Shown: piece after piece, positions 16,753 to 26,893 of the stretch
How positions within the stretch are numbered: position 1 is the first letter of the stretch
How the letters are laid out: each line of letters opens with the position of its first letter
DNA from: Polaribacter filamentus
Lineage (GTDB): Bacteria; Bacteroidota; Bacteroidia; Flavobacteriales; Flavobacteriaceae
Direction: 5' to 3'
Assembly: GCF_002943715.1 (NCBI RefSeq)
Contig: NZ_MQUA01000013.1
Span: 1,543,001-1,607,000, forward strand
DNA: 64,000 bases
Program-made: the position numbers and the translations under genes
Notes under the pieces: generated by a model
Told to the model about the DNA's origin: nothing
Databases searched by the model: none
Seen by the model: the letters and a program-made list of their open reading frames with translations, nothing else

Positions 16753-18185
16753 AGCCTATATTAAATAATGGAGACGTTTTAAATAATTCCTTAGATAATG
16801 GAATTCCCTTTTCATCTTCTAATGGAGTTTAAACACGTTAAAATTTACAATAATATTGTTCGAAATACATTAAGAGAATCGATACAAATTGCCAATATGG
16901 CTGAAGATGTAGAAGTTTATAACAACACACTCTTAAATACAGGTTTAGCTAACATTAACTATCAAACTAGTATACTTCAAATTGGTGACAACTCAGTTGT
17001 AAATGTGTTCAATAATATTCTTATAGAAACTCCTTTAACAAGTATTGCTGTATACGGAAAAGGTGATTGCACATTTACAAATAATTATTTGGCTTCAAAT
17101 TTGGGGGTTTTTGTAGATAACCGTTCTATAACTGATAGCATAGCTCAAATGAACATCAACCAAAATTATTTTAGTACTATCAATGGAAATCAAATCATAA
17201 AAAATTATAACGAAATTAATTATGTAACTGTTCAAAATAATTTTTATAATACGGATATTACATTTTTCTAAACCAATCTGGCAACTCGAATAACTTTACT
17301 ACTGCAAATAACACGTTAACAAGTATTGCTGAAATTGAATTTACAGGCCCAGCTACTAATGATTATTCGCTTACAACTGCAAACCCTATAGAATATCACA
17401 ATATGGGCGCACCTAGCGGACCTGAATATTTTGATCCAGTTCCTCAAAAAATCAGCATCAAACCAGAAATGATTACAGATTTAGTTCAAGGAGGCAGCGT
17501 AAACTCACCATTATTTTTATTTGACGAACAAAATTTAAATATCGAAACTGCAGAGCACGCTACAAGTAACTCTTGGAAACCAGATTATGTAATGAATGAG
17601 ACTTCGTATCATGCAGTTATTGATTTAGGACAAGACTATTATATATCAGAAATAAATTTGCATGATATGCACAATACAAAAGATTTTACGGTAGCATATG
17701 GTGATGCATCAAATTGGACTACTTTATTTGTAGATCCTTGTGACAACTTCAATACATGGAGTAAAAATACAACAGCTATTTCAACGAGATATTTACGTTT
17801 TTCTATGTATCAAAGTGTATTTGCAGCGGTAAACGAAATATTTATTTATGGGCATCCTATTGCATCAAATTCAGCCAAATCGAGGAATGGTAAAAAAAGT
17901 TCTAGTGAATCTATTTTTGATTCTCCAAATATTGAATTGTATCCAAACCCAATAGATAAAAATTTGAATGTGAAGTTTCCAGTTAAAATGATAGGGAAAA
18001 GTAAGTTGTCAATAAGAGCTCTATTAAGTAAAACACTTTACAATAAAAAAGTTTTAATTAGTGTTGAAAGTTCCATTCTTGAATTAACGAATCTTCAGTT
18101 ACCAAAAACAAATGGAATATATCTGTTATCAATATTTCATGAATCTGGCAAATTAAAAACTTTAAAATTCATTAAGAAAAACTAA
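16753..18185 (+). pseudogene. secreted beta-helix / discoidin-like protein with type IX sorting tail, broken
   Basis: Plus-strand remains in three frames. First, right-handed beta-helix repeats (VKIYNNIVRNTLRESIQIAN, VEVYNNTLLN, VNVFNNIL, FTNNYL) typical of polysaccharide lyases and similar enzymes. Then a discoidin-like domain (HAVIDLGQDYYISEINLHDM to FIYGHPI). Last, a C-terminal sorting domain starting IELYPNPIDKNLNVKFP that directs type IX secretion. Lesions: IS982 at the 5' side (about 65 bp of coding remains left of it, from 15706), a shift near 16835, and one missing T at 17263-17267. The real N-terminus and substrate are unknown. Confidence 0.7.
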
Positions 18186-18283
18186 AGTGAAAAACCTTTT
18201 TATCTCTTAATTTAACAAAAATGTTCACGATAATTTATACTTCGTTTTTTACGAAAAATAAAGTACTCTTTTATTAGAAACCT

Positions 18284-19057
18284 TTAAACTAATGATTTTT
18301 TCAAAGCCTCTAACTCCACTCCTAAGTCAGTAAACATATTTATAATACTGCTTAATTTTAATTCGTGTTCTTCATATTCTTGGGTGTTGATGCTGCATGT
18401 AAATTTCCATAATTCTAATACTTCTGTAACAGGAACTTCATACGATTGATAAGAAGAGTTATCCGGTTTTAACAAAAAAGATTGCTTCTCCTCCACTTGA
18501 TTGTACAACCTTTTGTAAGTCATTCCATCATCTTTTGTAACAACAATGTATGATTGACCACTTTTTGCATTCTTTATATCCTCCACAAATTCTGCCACTA
18601 AATAAGAACCATCTTTCATTGGCAGCATCGAATCACCTTTAATAGGAAATGCTCTGTGTTTTCCTTTTGGCAAAAAAGGAAGTTTAATTTTTTCTAATTG
18701 TTCTATATATTCTGGATCATCATAGCCTAATAAATAACCTGCAGACGCTTTTGCCGGCACAACTTCTATCAAATTTTCATTATCACTATCCACCGTTATT
18801 GGAAACAATACTCTTTTATTACCAACTTCAATAAAGGAAACATCTTTTGCTTTTGTCAAATCATTTTTAATAATAATATCAATTGGAATTTTAAAATACG
18901 TAGAAAAATCAATTAAAAAATCAATGGTAGGTGACGATCTGCTTTCTTCATAAGAACTTATTCTTGATCTTGTTACCAATAGTTCTTCCGCCAAAGATTC
19001 TTGTGTTAACTTTTTAAGGATTCTTAAGTGTTTGATGTTTTTTGATAAATTATTCAT
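18284..19057 (-). CDS. XRE-HTH / S24 peptidase repressor (LexA-like)
   Basis: 257 residues. N-terminal helix-turn-helix (about 4-62: LTQESLAEELLVTRSRISSY) and C-terminal S24 domain with the catalytic dyad Ser143 (KGDSML) and Lys182 (TYKRL). A likely self-cleavage site Ala106-Gly107 sits in KASAGY. Such proteins cleave themselves when RecA is activated, releasing their operators. It is divergent from the Y-family polymerase gene with only 52 bp between starts, so it most likely represses that cassette and itself. Confidence 0.88.
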   Translation of the reverse strand: MNNLSKNIKHLRILKKLTQESLAEELLVTRSRISSYEESRSSPTIDFLIDFSTYFKIPIDIIIKNDLTKAKDVSFIEVGNKRVLFPITVDSDNENLIEVVPAKASAGYLLGYDDPEYIEQLEKIKLPFLPKGKHRAFPIKGDSMLPMKDGSYLVAEFVEDIKNAKSGQSYIVVTKDDGMTYKRLYNQVEEKQSFLLKPDNSSYQSYEVPVTEVLELWKFTCSINTQEYEEHELKLSSIINMFTDLGVELEALKKSLV

Positions 19058-19060
19058 AAT

Positions 19061-19098
19061 GCTACAATATTGAGCAACAAATGTATGAATTTGTAGCT
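19061..19098. promoter_or_regulatory. candidate operator in the S24 / dinB divergent promoter
   Basis: The inverted half-sites GCTACAA (19061-19067) and TTGTAGC (19091-19097) face each other across the 52-bp divergent intergenic region. A minus-strand -7 box TACATTTG (plus 19078-19085) for the repressor gene lies between them. The arrangement would let one repressor control both directions. Spacing is long for a simple dimer, so two dimers or looping are possible. Confidence 0.45.
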
Positions 19099-19109
19099 AA
19101 TTTTACAGT

Positions 19110-20324
19110 GTGAAAAAAAATATTTTACATCTCGATTTAGATACTTTTTTTGTTTCCTGCGAAAGATTGATTGATAGCAGGTTGCAAAAAAAACCGTTGT
19201 TAGTTGGCGGAACTGGTGACAGAGGTGTTGTGGCTGCTTGTAGTTATGAAACTAGACGATTTGGTATCCATTCTGGGATGTCTATGAAAATTGCAAAAAG
19301 ACTGTGCCCTGAAGCAATTATTATCCGAGGAAATACAGGTACATATTCTAAATACTCAAACTTAGTAACCGAAATTATCAAAGAAAAAGTACCCGTTTTT
19401 GAGAAAGCAAGTATTGATGAATTTTATGCAGATCTTTCTGGTATGGATACTTTTTTTGGAAGCTATAAATATGCCTCTGAATTGCGTCAGAAAATCATCA
19501 AAGAAACCGGACTTCCTATTTCTTTTGGGATGTCAAAGAATAAAATAGTTTCCAAAGTAGCTACTGGAGAAGCAAAACCTAACAATCAATTGTTAATAGA
19601 TGAAGGTTTCGAAAAATCGTTTTTAGCACCTTTATCAATTCGAAAAATTCCATCCGTAGGAGATAAAACCTATCAAATTTTACGAAATCTTGGAGTTGAT
19701 AAAGTAAAAGTAATTCAAGAAATGCCTTTAGAAATGATGATTAGTGTTTTGGGTGCTAACGGGAAAACGATATGGAAACGCGCAAACGGAATTGATAATC
19801 CACCAATTATTGCCTTTCATGAACGCAAATCCTTATCTACAGAAAGAACGTTTAACAAAGACACTATTGATATGAAAAAACTAAAAGAAACCATTTTTGC
19901 AATGGCAGAAAATTTAGCATATCAACTTAGAAAAGGTGATAAATTAACAGGAACTATTAGTGTAAAAATTAGATATTCTGATTTTAACACTTATAGTAAG
20001 CAGATAAAAATTCCGTACACAAGTGCAGATCATATTATTATTCCTACAGTGTTAGAATTGTTTGAAAAATTATATCAAAGACGATTATTAATACGATTGG
20101 TGGGTGTAAAAGTTTCTGATATTGTGAGTGGAAATTATCAAATTAATCTTTTTGATGATAATGTACAAATGCTAAATCTCTACAACGCTATGGATACCAT
20201 CAGAAATAAATATGGCGAATTGAGTGTAATGAGAGCTGCTGCGATGGGCGCAAAATCTATTGGCCGATTTAGCAATCCTTTTAACGGAGAACCGCCTTTA
20301 ATATTAGCACATCGAAAACAATAG
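19110..20324 (+). CDS. Y-family DNA polymerase (DinB/UmuC-like)
   Basis: 404 residues, starting at GTG 19110. Catalytic residues: D9 in LHLDLDTFF and D103/E104 in KASIDEFYAD. The thumb has PLSIRKIPSVGDKTYQIL, and the little finger follows. A clamp-binding motif QINLF lies at about 344-348. This is a translesion polymerase that copies damaged templates with low fidelity. It is followed 3 bp later by a short DnaE and preceded divergently by an S24 repressor, so expression is probably DNA-damage inducible. Confidence 0.9.
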   Translation: MKKNILHLDLDTFFVSCERLIDSRLQKKPLLVGGTGDRGVVAACSYETRRFGIHSGMSMKIAKRLCPEAIIIRGNTGTYSKYSNLVTEIIKEKVPVFEKASIDEFYADLSGMDTFFGSYKYASELRQKIIKETGLPISFGMSKNKIVSKVATGEAKPNNQLLIDEGFEKSFLAPLSIRKIPSVGDKTYQILRNLGVDKVKVIQEMPLEMMISVLGANGKTIWKRANGIDNPPIIAFHERKSLSTERTFNKDTIDMKKLKETIFAMAENLAYQLRKGDKLTGTISVKIRYSDFNTYSKQIKIPYTSADHIIIPTVLELFEKLYQRRLLIRLVGVKVSDIVSGNYQINLFDDNVQMLNLYNAMDTIRNKYGELSVMRAAAMGAKSIGRFSNPFNGEPPLILAHRKQ

Positions 20325-20327
20325 TCT

Positions 20328-23285
20328 ATGTATCTAAATTGTCATTCGTATTATTCTTTGCGTTATGGTACGTTTTCTGAAATTGAACTGCTACAACTTG
20401 CTAAAGAAAACGGTATTGCTAGTATTGCACTTACAGACATTAACAATACGTCTGCTTGTTTAAATTTTGTGCAACAGGCTAAAAAACGGGGAATAAAACC
20501 TATTGTTGGGGTTGATTTTAGAAATGGCAATACGCAACAATTTGTAGCTCTTGCAAAAAGCAATACTGGCTTTGAAAATATAAATAGATACTTATCTTTT
20601 TTTTTAGAAGCAAAAAAAACAATTCCAGATAGGCCAACATATTTAGAAGATGTGTGTATCATTTATCCTTTTGAAAAAGTATTGGAACTGAATTTGACTT
20701 CTTTTGCTGAAAATGAATTTATTGGAATTTCTATTGCCGAAATTAACAAACTTCGTTTCTCCCATCTAAAAAAATATGAAGATAAATTGGTGATACAGCA
20801 ACAAGTGACCATTCGCAATAAAAATGATTTTAATGCACATCGGTTATTGCGGGCAATTGGCAATAACATGCTGTTAAGCAAATTACCAACAACAGAAGAG
20901 TGTTTACCTACAGATTGCATGCATGCTGCAATAAAAATAGAAGAATCTTTTAGCGAGTTTCCTTTTATTATTGCAAATACAAAAGCATTATTACAAACGT
21001 GCACTATTAACTTTGGATTTGACAGTGAACGTGAAAATCAAAATTTGCAAGTCTATTGCACTACCTTTGAAGAGGATTGCCAAATGTTATTGCAATTGTG
21101 TACTGATAAAATTCACAAACGATATCAACATCCTACGCAAAAAGTACATGACCGACTTGAAAAGGAATTGAAAGTAATCATCGATTTAAAATTTGTTTCC
21201 TTCTTTTTAATCAATTATGATATTATTAAATACGCTAAAGAAAACAATTTTTTTCATGTAGGTAGAGGAAGTGGCGCAAATAGTATTGTTGCCTATATTA
21301 TTGGTATTACGGATGTTGACCCAATTGAATTAGATTTATATTTTGAACGTTTTATTAATCCATTTAGAGCTTCTCCTCCAGATTTTGATATTGATTTTTC
21401 TTGGAAGGATAGAAATACCGTTACTCAATATATTTTTGATCGTTTTGATAATGTGGCGCTATTAGCAACCTATGTTACTTTTAAATACAAAGCAGTTGTT
21501 AGAGAATTAGGGAAAGTTTTTGGATTGCCAAAAGAAGAAATTGATAAATTAAGCAAAGGAATTCCTTTAGAACAATTGGATGCTATTTCTAAATTGGTTT
21601 TAAAATACGGAAAACTCATTGAAGGTTTCCCTAATTATGTGAGTGTGCATTCTGCTGGAATTTTAATTTTAAACAAACCAATTCATTATTTTTCTGCAAC
21701 CAATTTACCTCCAAAAGGGTTTGCTACGGTTCAATTTGATATGAATATTGCGGATGATATTGGTGTTTTTAAATTTGATATTTTAGGGCAACGTGGTTTG
21801 GCTAAAATTAAAGATGCATTAGAAATCATTAAAGAAAATAATCCTGATGCTCCTGAAATTGACATTACGGATGTTGAAACTTTTAAAAAGGATAAAAATA
21901 TTAATAACCTGTTAAAAACGGGCGGTGCTGTTGGTGCGTATTATGTAGAATCGCCTGCCATGCGTGGATTGATGCAAAAATTACAAACGCAAGACTATTT
22001 AGGTTTGGTCGCTGCAAGTTCTATTATTAGACCAGGAGTTTCGGGGTCGGGCATGAAAGATGAATTTATAAAAAGACATCGTTTTCCTGAAAAACGTAAA
22101 GAAGCGCATCCTATTTTATTAGAAATTATGCCAGAAACCTACGGCGTAATGGTCTATCAAGAAGATGTAATGAAAGTTGCGAATCAGTTTGCAGATTTAA
22201 CCTTGGGTGAAGCAGATGTTTTACGAAGAGGAATGAGTGGAAAATACCGTTCTGTTGAGGAATTTAAAGCAGTTGAAGATAAATTTATTTCTAATTGTAG
22301 AAAAAAAGGTCATAAAGACGACTTAATTTTTGAGGTTTGGAATCAGATTAAAAGTTTTGCGGGGTATGCTTTTGCAAAAGGACATTCTGCATCCTACGCT
22401 GTAGAAAGTTACCAAAGTTTGTTTTTAAAATGCTACTATCCTATTGAGTTTATGACCGCTGTTTTAAATAATGGTGGTGGTTTTTATTCTACAGAACATT
22501 ACATTCATGAAGCTAAAATGTGTGGCGCACTTATAGAATTGCCTTGCATCAATAAAAGTGATCATGCAAATAGTGTAACCGGAAAAACAATTTATCTTGG
22601 TTTTGGATATTTAAAGAATATAGAACATTTATTAATCCAACGGTTTTTAACAGAACGCCAATTGTATGGTCAATTTCTTTCTTTGGATGATTTTATAGAT
22701 CGCATTGCAATTAGTATTGAACAACTCACTATTTTGATTCGTATTAATGCGTTTCGTTTTACCAATAAATCTAAAACAGCATTGCTTTGGCAGGCCATTT
22801 TTAAATTAAAAGGAACAAAAAAAGAACAAGAACAGCAACAAGTAAAACTCTTTCAATTACAACATAAAAATTATGAAATTCCGAAATTAAATTCACATTG
22901 GTTAGAAAATGTATATGATGAAATGGAGTTGTTAGGTTTTACAATTCATGATTATTTTTCATTAGTTACAGAAGCATTTCATCCGCATATAAAAGCAAAA
23001 GAAATGGAGGTTTTTTCGAATCAGAATGTTTTATTATACGGTCAATTAGTTACCACAAGACACAATAAAACATCACAAGGAAAATTAATGCGTTTAAGTA
23101 CTTTTATTGATGCTGATGGCAATTATTTTGATGCTGTTCATTTTACTGATGTGGTTCACGTATACCCAATTAACGGAATGGGAGTTTATGCCTGTTATGG
23201 AAAAATTACAAATCGTTTTGGGTTTTGTAGTATGAACGTGATAAAATCTAAAAAAATGAGTATTGCTGGTGATCCAAGATATTAA
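20328..23285 (+). CDS. error-prone type DNA polymerase III alpha subunit (short DnaE)
   Basis: 985 residues, clearly shorter than the replicative Bacteroidetes DnaE. PHP domain at the start (HSYYSLRYGTFSEIELLQLA), polymerase palm with catalytic aspartates D352, D354, D356 in PPDFDIDFSW, also GRGSGANSIVAYIIGITDVD, and the fingers region RRGMSGKYRS. The PHP metal motif is imperfect (NCHS instead of H-x-H), suggesting a weak or inactive proofreading site. Pairing with a Y-family polymerase and an S24 repressor parallels ImuB-DnaE2 mutasomes. It starts 3 bp after the upstream gene, so translation is coupled. Confidence 0.88.
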   Translation: MYLNCHSYYSLRYGTFSEIELLQLAKENGIASIALTDINNTSACLNFVQQAKKRGIKPIVGVDFRNGNTQQFVALAKSNTGFENINRYLSFFLEAKKTIPDRPTYLEDVCIIYPFEKVLELNLTSFAENEFIGISIAEINKLRFSHLKKYEDKLVIQQQVTIRNKNDFNAHRLLRAIGNNMLLSKLPTTEECLPTDCMHAAIKIEESFSEFPFIIANTKALLQTCTINFGFDSERENQNLQVYCTTFEEDCQMLLQLCTDKIHKRYQHPTQKVHDRLEKELKVIIDLKFVSFFLINYDIIKYAKENNFFHVGRGSGANSIVAYIIGITDVDPIELDLYFERFINPFRASPPDFDIDFSWKDRNTVTQYIFDRFDNVALLATYVTFKYKAVVRELGKVFGLPKEEIDKLSKGIPLEQLDAISKLVLKYGKLIEGFPNYVSVHSAGILILNKPIHYFSATNLPPKGFATVQFDMNIADDIGVFKFDILGQRGLAKIKDALEIIKENNPDAPEIDITDVETFKKDKNINNLLKTGGAVGAYYVESPAMRGLMQKLQTQDYLGLVAASSIIRPGVSGSGMKDEFIKRHRFPEKRKEAHPILLEIMPETYGVMVYQEDVMKVANQFADLTLGEADVLRRGMSGKYRSVEEFKAVEDKFISNCRKKGHKDDLIFEVWNQIKSFAGYAFAKGHSASYAVESYQSLFLKCYYPIEFMTAVLNNGGGFYSTEHYIHEAKMCGALIELPCINKSDHANSVTGKTIYLGFGYLKNIEHLLIQRFLTERQLYGQFLSLDDFIDRIAISIEQLTILIRINAFRFTNKSKTALLWQAIFKLKGTKKEQEQQQVKLFQLQHKNYEIPKLNSHWLENVYDEMELLGFTIHDYFSLVTEAFHPHIKAKEMEVFSNQNVLLYGQLVTTRHNKTSQGKLMRLSTFIDADGNYFDAVHFTDVVHVYPINGMGVYACYGKITNRFGFCSMNVIKSKKMSIAGDPRY

Positions 23286-23572
23286 AGGAAGAACTAAAAT
23301 TAACACATCACTTCTCATTCATTTATTTCTAAAAGTATTGTATTAATATTTATAGAATAAAATTTTTATTGAGGCATGCTAAAATAAAAAACAGCAAGTA
23401 AAAGATGTTTAAAAGACGAATTTTCAGTTATCTCCATTCAATAACTTAACGCAATAAATAAGTATGCTTACAGAAGGTTTTTATATCATTATTTCTGATG
23501 TAAGATTGCTTTAAGCACAGCAATTAAAACCAACTAAAGCAAGCTTACAAGAAGACTTTCATACAATTACCC
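23286..23572. other. spacer without genes
   Basis: About 290 bp of AT-rich sequence between dnaE and the FUSC gene. I see no open frame of interest and no strong hairpin. The only signal is the promoter box at its right end. Confidence 0.5.
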
Positions 23573-23580
23573 TAACTTTG
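23573..23580 (+). promoter_or_regulatory. candidate -7 box for the FUSC gene
   Basis: TAACTTTG fits TAnnTTTG and lies 20 bp before the TTG start codon at 23600, implying a very short leader. No clear -33 TTG is seen at the standard distance. Confidence 0.4.
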
Positions 23581-23599
23581 CAGTCAAATTGTAAGCCGC

Positions 23600-25855
23600 T
23601 TGAAAGAAAAACTCAAACAACTAGAATTATTTCTAAAAAGTTCCAATTTTGATCGAGGAATCAGACTTGGAGTCGCAATTGCTGTGCCCTTTGCTTTACT
23701 GTATTTTTTAGGCTTTTTTGAATATGCGCCAGCCGTTGTTGTCGGGGCCGTTTTAAATACTCCAGGCGATATTCCGGGAAGTATCAAACGTAAGGTCAAT
23801 GCCATTTTAATCAGTATTGGTTTAACGATGGTTATTACCGCTATACTCCTATTTTCAAAACCTTTTTTACCTCTTTTAATATTGGTCCTTACAGTGATTT
23901 CGTTTGTTGTGTCGCTAATTTCGGTATATGGTTTTAGAGCCTCTTTGGTTTCTTTTTCTGGCTTATTAGCAATGGTAATAGCTTTTGCCATTCAAAAAGA
24001 AACAGCACATGATATTTTAGTTCATGTTGCATTAATGGGAATTGGTGGTCTTTGGTACTTGTTGGTCTCTTTTATTTTTCAAAAACTTGCCCCTAAAAAA
24101 GATCAGAATCAACTTTTGTCAGATACGCTTCTCTTTATTGGTGAATATCTAAAATTACGCGCTAAATTATTAACAAAAAAAACAAAACGTGACGAACTCC
24201 TGAAACAAACCTTCGTTCTTCAAAATAAGATTAACGAGAAGCACGAAACACTTCGAGAAGCACTACTTACTGCACGTAAGCGCTCTGGACGATCACGTTA
24301 TGAAGAAAAGCAACTATTAATCTTTGTTTCCTCTATCAGAATTTTTGAACTGATAGAAGCAAAATATTTAGATTATAAAATGATTGATGGAATTTTTGGC
24401 GGACGTAAAGAGTTTTTAAAAGCTTCGAAAAGGTTGAACAAAATCATGGGAAACCATCTCATCCTTTTATCCGAATTACTTATCCAAAATGATAAAATAC
24501 CAAACAAAGAAATTCTATTAAAGGCATTATCAAAAGCAAACGAATCTATTACAAATTACATCGATACTGTAAAATTACCGGAAGCGCGAGAAGGTGCTTT
24601 AGTGTTAAAAAACCTGTACGATTACCAAGAACAACTGCTGCAAGAAATAAGAGCTATTAGACGGGTAATGGCAAATGTTCGAGATGCCTCTAAAGTATCC
24701 TTAAAAAGGCAAGATTCGAGTCAGTTTTTAACATTGCAAGAATACAGATTAAATGTGCTTACTCAAAACCTTAGTTTAGATTCCACCATTTTTAGACATT
24801 CATTGCGCCTTACCATTGCAATCGTATTTGGATATCTGTTAGGTCTTCTTTTTGACATCCAAAATACGTATTGGATTTTACTAACTATTATCGTTATTAT
24901 GCGACCAAGTTATGGTTTAACCAAAGAACGCTCTAAAGACCGCGTCATCGGTACACTCATCGGTGCATTTATTGCCGTTGGTATTGTGTTCATTACTCAA
25001 AATTTAGTGGTGTATGCTGTACTGGCCTTTGTTTCGTTAATCTTAGCATTTTCATTGATTCAGCAAAATTATAAGTCCGCTGCCGCGTTAATTACCATTA
25101 GCATCATCTTTGTGTATTCATTAATGAATCCGAATGCTTTTGAAGTGATTCAGTATCGCGTTATCGATACCATTGTAGGAGCTTTGATTGCGGTTGTTGC
25201 CAACTACTTAATTCTGCCAAGTTGGGAAGCAAATAATTTAAAAAAGATACTGCTGAACGCTTTAAAAATGAATAAAAAATATCTTTTAGTAACCCAAGAA
25301 TTGTATCAAGATCCAGCAATGCACAAACTTTCCTATAATTTAGTAAGGAAAGATGCTTTTTTAGCTATCAGTAATTTAAATGCATCTTTTCAACGATTAA
25401 CACAAGATCCGAAATCGAAACAAAAAGAGTTTGAATTGATTTATGAAATTGTAACGCTTAACCAAACAATGATTTCTGCTATTGCCTCCATCGGTAATTT
25501 TATCATCAATCATAAAACGACACCTGCTTCTTCTGATTTTAACGTTTTAATCAATAAAATTTCCAACAACCTACAAGCATCATGGGATATTATAGAGCAC
25601 GCAGAAATAAAGAAAAAAATTGCGAATGAAACCGTTGAAGATGCAAAAGATAAGTTACTCGATAAATATAAGCAATTATCAAATTTACGAGATGAAAACA
25701 TCAAAAAAGGAAACACAGAATTAGATACAGAAACGCTTCACGGTTTACAAGAAGCTTATTTGATCGCCAATCACATGAGCTGGTTAAAATCTCTTTCAGA
25801 AAGTCTAAAAAAAGCTACTGAACGCTATCGTTCCTCAATCGTAGATGAGCAGTAG
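23600..25855 (+). CDS. FUSC-family (YccS/YhfK-like) inner-membrane protein
   Basis: 751 residues from a TTG start. Two blocks of transmembrane helices (about 20-160 and 395-535) each followed by a long helical cytoplasmic region give the duplicated layout of FUSC / aromatic-acid exporter-like proteins. Recognisable parts include YWILLTIIVIMRPSYGLTKE and RVIGTLIGAFIAVG, the FUSC signature, and the repeat-like FGYLLGLLF. Substrate unknown; aromatic acids or related compounds are transported by characterised relatives. It has its own promoter and no operon partner. Confidence 0.82.
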   Translation: MKEKLKQLELFLKSSNFDRGIRLGVAIAVPFALLYFLGFFEYAPAVVVGAVLNTPGDIPGSIKRKVNAILISIGLTMVITAILLFSKPFLPLLILVLTVISFVVSLISVYGFRASLVSFSGLLAMVIAFAIQKETAHDILVHVALMGIGGLWYLLVSFIFQKLAPKKDQNQLLSDTLLFIGEYLKLRAKLLTKKTKRDELLKQTFVLQNKINEKHETLREALLTARKRSGRSRYEEKQLLIFVSSIRIFELIEAKYLDYKMIDGIFGGRKEFLKASKRLNKIMGNHLILLSELLIQNDKIPNKEILLKALSKANESITNYIDTVKLPEAREGALVLKNLYDYQEQLLQEIRAIRRVMANVRDASKVSLKRQDSSQFLTLQEYRLNVLTQNLSLDSTIFRHSLRLTIAIVFGYLLGLLFDIQNTYWILLTIIVIMRPSYGLTKERSKDRVIGTLIGAFIAVGIVFITQNLVVYAVLAFVSLILAFSLIQQNYKSAAALITISIIFVYSLMNPNAFEVIQYRVIDTIVGALIAVVANYLILPSWEANNLKKILLNALKMNKKYLLVTQELYQDPAMHKLSYNLVRKDAFLAISNLNASFQRLTQDPKSKQKEFELIYEIVTLNQTMISAIASIGNFIINHKTTPASSDFNVLINKISNNLQASWDIIEHAEIKKKIANETVEDAKDKLLDKYKQLSNLRDENIKKGNTELDTETLHGLQEAYLIANHMSWLKSLSESLKKATERYRSSIVDEQ

Positions 25856-25885
25856 CAATTTTATTAACTTTTGATTAAAAAAACA

Positions 25886-25915
25886 TTGTACAACTCAAAA
25901 ATGATACTATATTTG
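25886..25915 (+). promoter_or_regulatory. promoter of tRNA-Gly
   Basis: TTG at 25886-25888 and TATATTTG at 25908-25915, exactly 19 bp apart, match the Bacteroidetes primary sigma consensus TTG-N19-TAnnTTTG. It lies 13 bp before the tRNA. Confidence 0.8.
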
Positions 25916-25928
25916 CAGCCTTTACCAA

Positions 25929-26001
25929 GCGAAAGTAGCTCAGTTGGTAGAGCGTCAGCCTTCCAAGCTGAATGTCGCCGGTTCGAACCCGGTCTTTCGC
26001 T
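25929..26001 (+). tRNA. tRNA-Gly (anticodon TCC)
   Basis: 73 nt with a perfect 7-bp acceptor stem (GCGAAAG / CTTTCGC), D arm AGCTCAGTTGGTAGAGC, anticodon arm TCAGC-CTTCCAA-GCTGA with anticodon TCC, and T arm CCGGTTCGAACCCGG. No encoded CCA. A consensus promoter precedes it and a hairpin terminator follows. Confidence 0.97.
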
Positions 26002-26002
26002 C

Positions 26003-26038
26003 AAAAGACTTTATTAGAAATAATAAGGTCTTTTTTTT
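26003..26038 (+). terminator. terminator after tRNA-Gly
   Basis: Hairpin AAAAGACTTTATT / AATAAGGTCTTTT followed by a run of T, directly downstream of the tRNA. Confidence 0.8.
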
Positions 26039-26124
26039 GCTCTAAACTTACGGAAAAATAAAAATTATGATGTAAAAATTATATAAAATAGCAAGTAAAT
26101 AAAATTCATATTTCTATAAAAATG

Positions 26125-26150
26125 AAGACTTTACTAAACTGTAAAGTCTT
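26125..26150. terminator. terminator of the rhomboid gene
   Basis: A perfect 10-bp stem AAGACTTTAC...GTAAAGTCTT just below the rhomboid stop codon. It can act on both strands and resembles the tRNA-Gly terminator nearby. Confidence 0.7.
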
Positions 26151-26157
26151 TTCTATT

Positions 26158-26810
26158 TTACAGACTCTTTAATTTATAACCAAAAAGCAATAATAAAATA
26201 ATTGGAACCGCTAACACAATTACAAATGTACTATTGGTTGTAAACAAAATAGGATTTAGTAAAAGTGTAAATACAAAACCACCAATTGTGCCTCCTAAAT
26301 GAGCTGCATGCCCAATATTTCCTACCTGTTTTTTCATTCCGTAAATAGAATATAATAAATAACCTACCCCAAAAACATACCCAGGAATCGGAATTGCAAA
26401 AAATAATAACAATTGCATATCGGGAAATAACAAAATAGAAGAATATACAATTCCAGAAACGGCTCCAGAAGCACCTACAGCGCTGTAATAAGGTTCGTTT
26501 TTATGATACTGTAAGGTATATAAATTACCTGCTAATAGACTTCCAAAATAGATAATTAAAAAACTAGTAGTTCCTAAAATAGTCGCAACAATATCACCAA
26601 ATATATATAAAGCATACATATTAAAACCAAGATGCATCCAATCTACATGTAAAAAACCAGAAGTTAACATTCTAATTTTTTCTTTTCCTAAAACTCTACC
26701 AACTTGAAATTTATATTTATCTAAAAAGAATAACTATCAAAGCCTTTCATTGAGAACAAAACATTGGCTATAATAATAATTAAAACTATGGGAATTGAAC
26801 CTTGCATCAT
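26158..26810 (-). CDS. rhomboid-family intramembrane serine protease (frameshifted here)
   Basis: Transmembrane protease with Ser in GASGAVSG and His in GHAAHLGGT, plus LTSGFLHVDWMHLGFNMY. The main frame (26158-26670, 170 residues) lacks the first membrane helix. Upstream the other frame supplies it: MQGSIPIVLIIIIANVLFSM to KGFDSYSF, broken by one missing T (plus-strand A run at 26723-26727). Adding one base restores FDKYKFQVGRVLGK and joins both parts. The start ATG would then be at 26807 or 26810. Probably a sequencing undercall. Confidence 0.82.
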
Positions 26811-26893
26811 CTTACAAACATAACAAAATCTCTTTGTTTTTTGTCCTTTCTTTTAATTTAAAATACAGATATTTGTATCTAAACTAAAACCGA

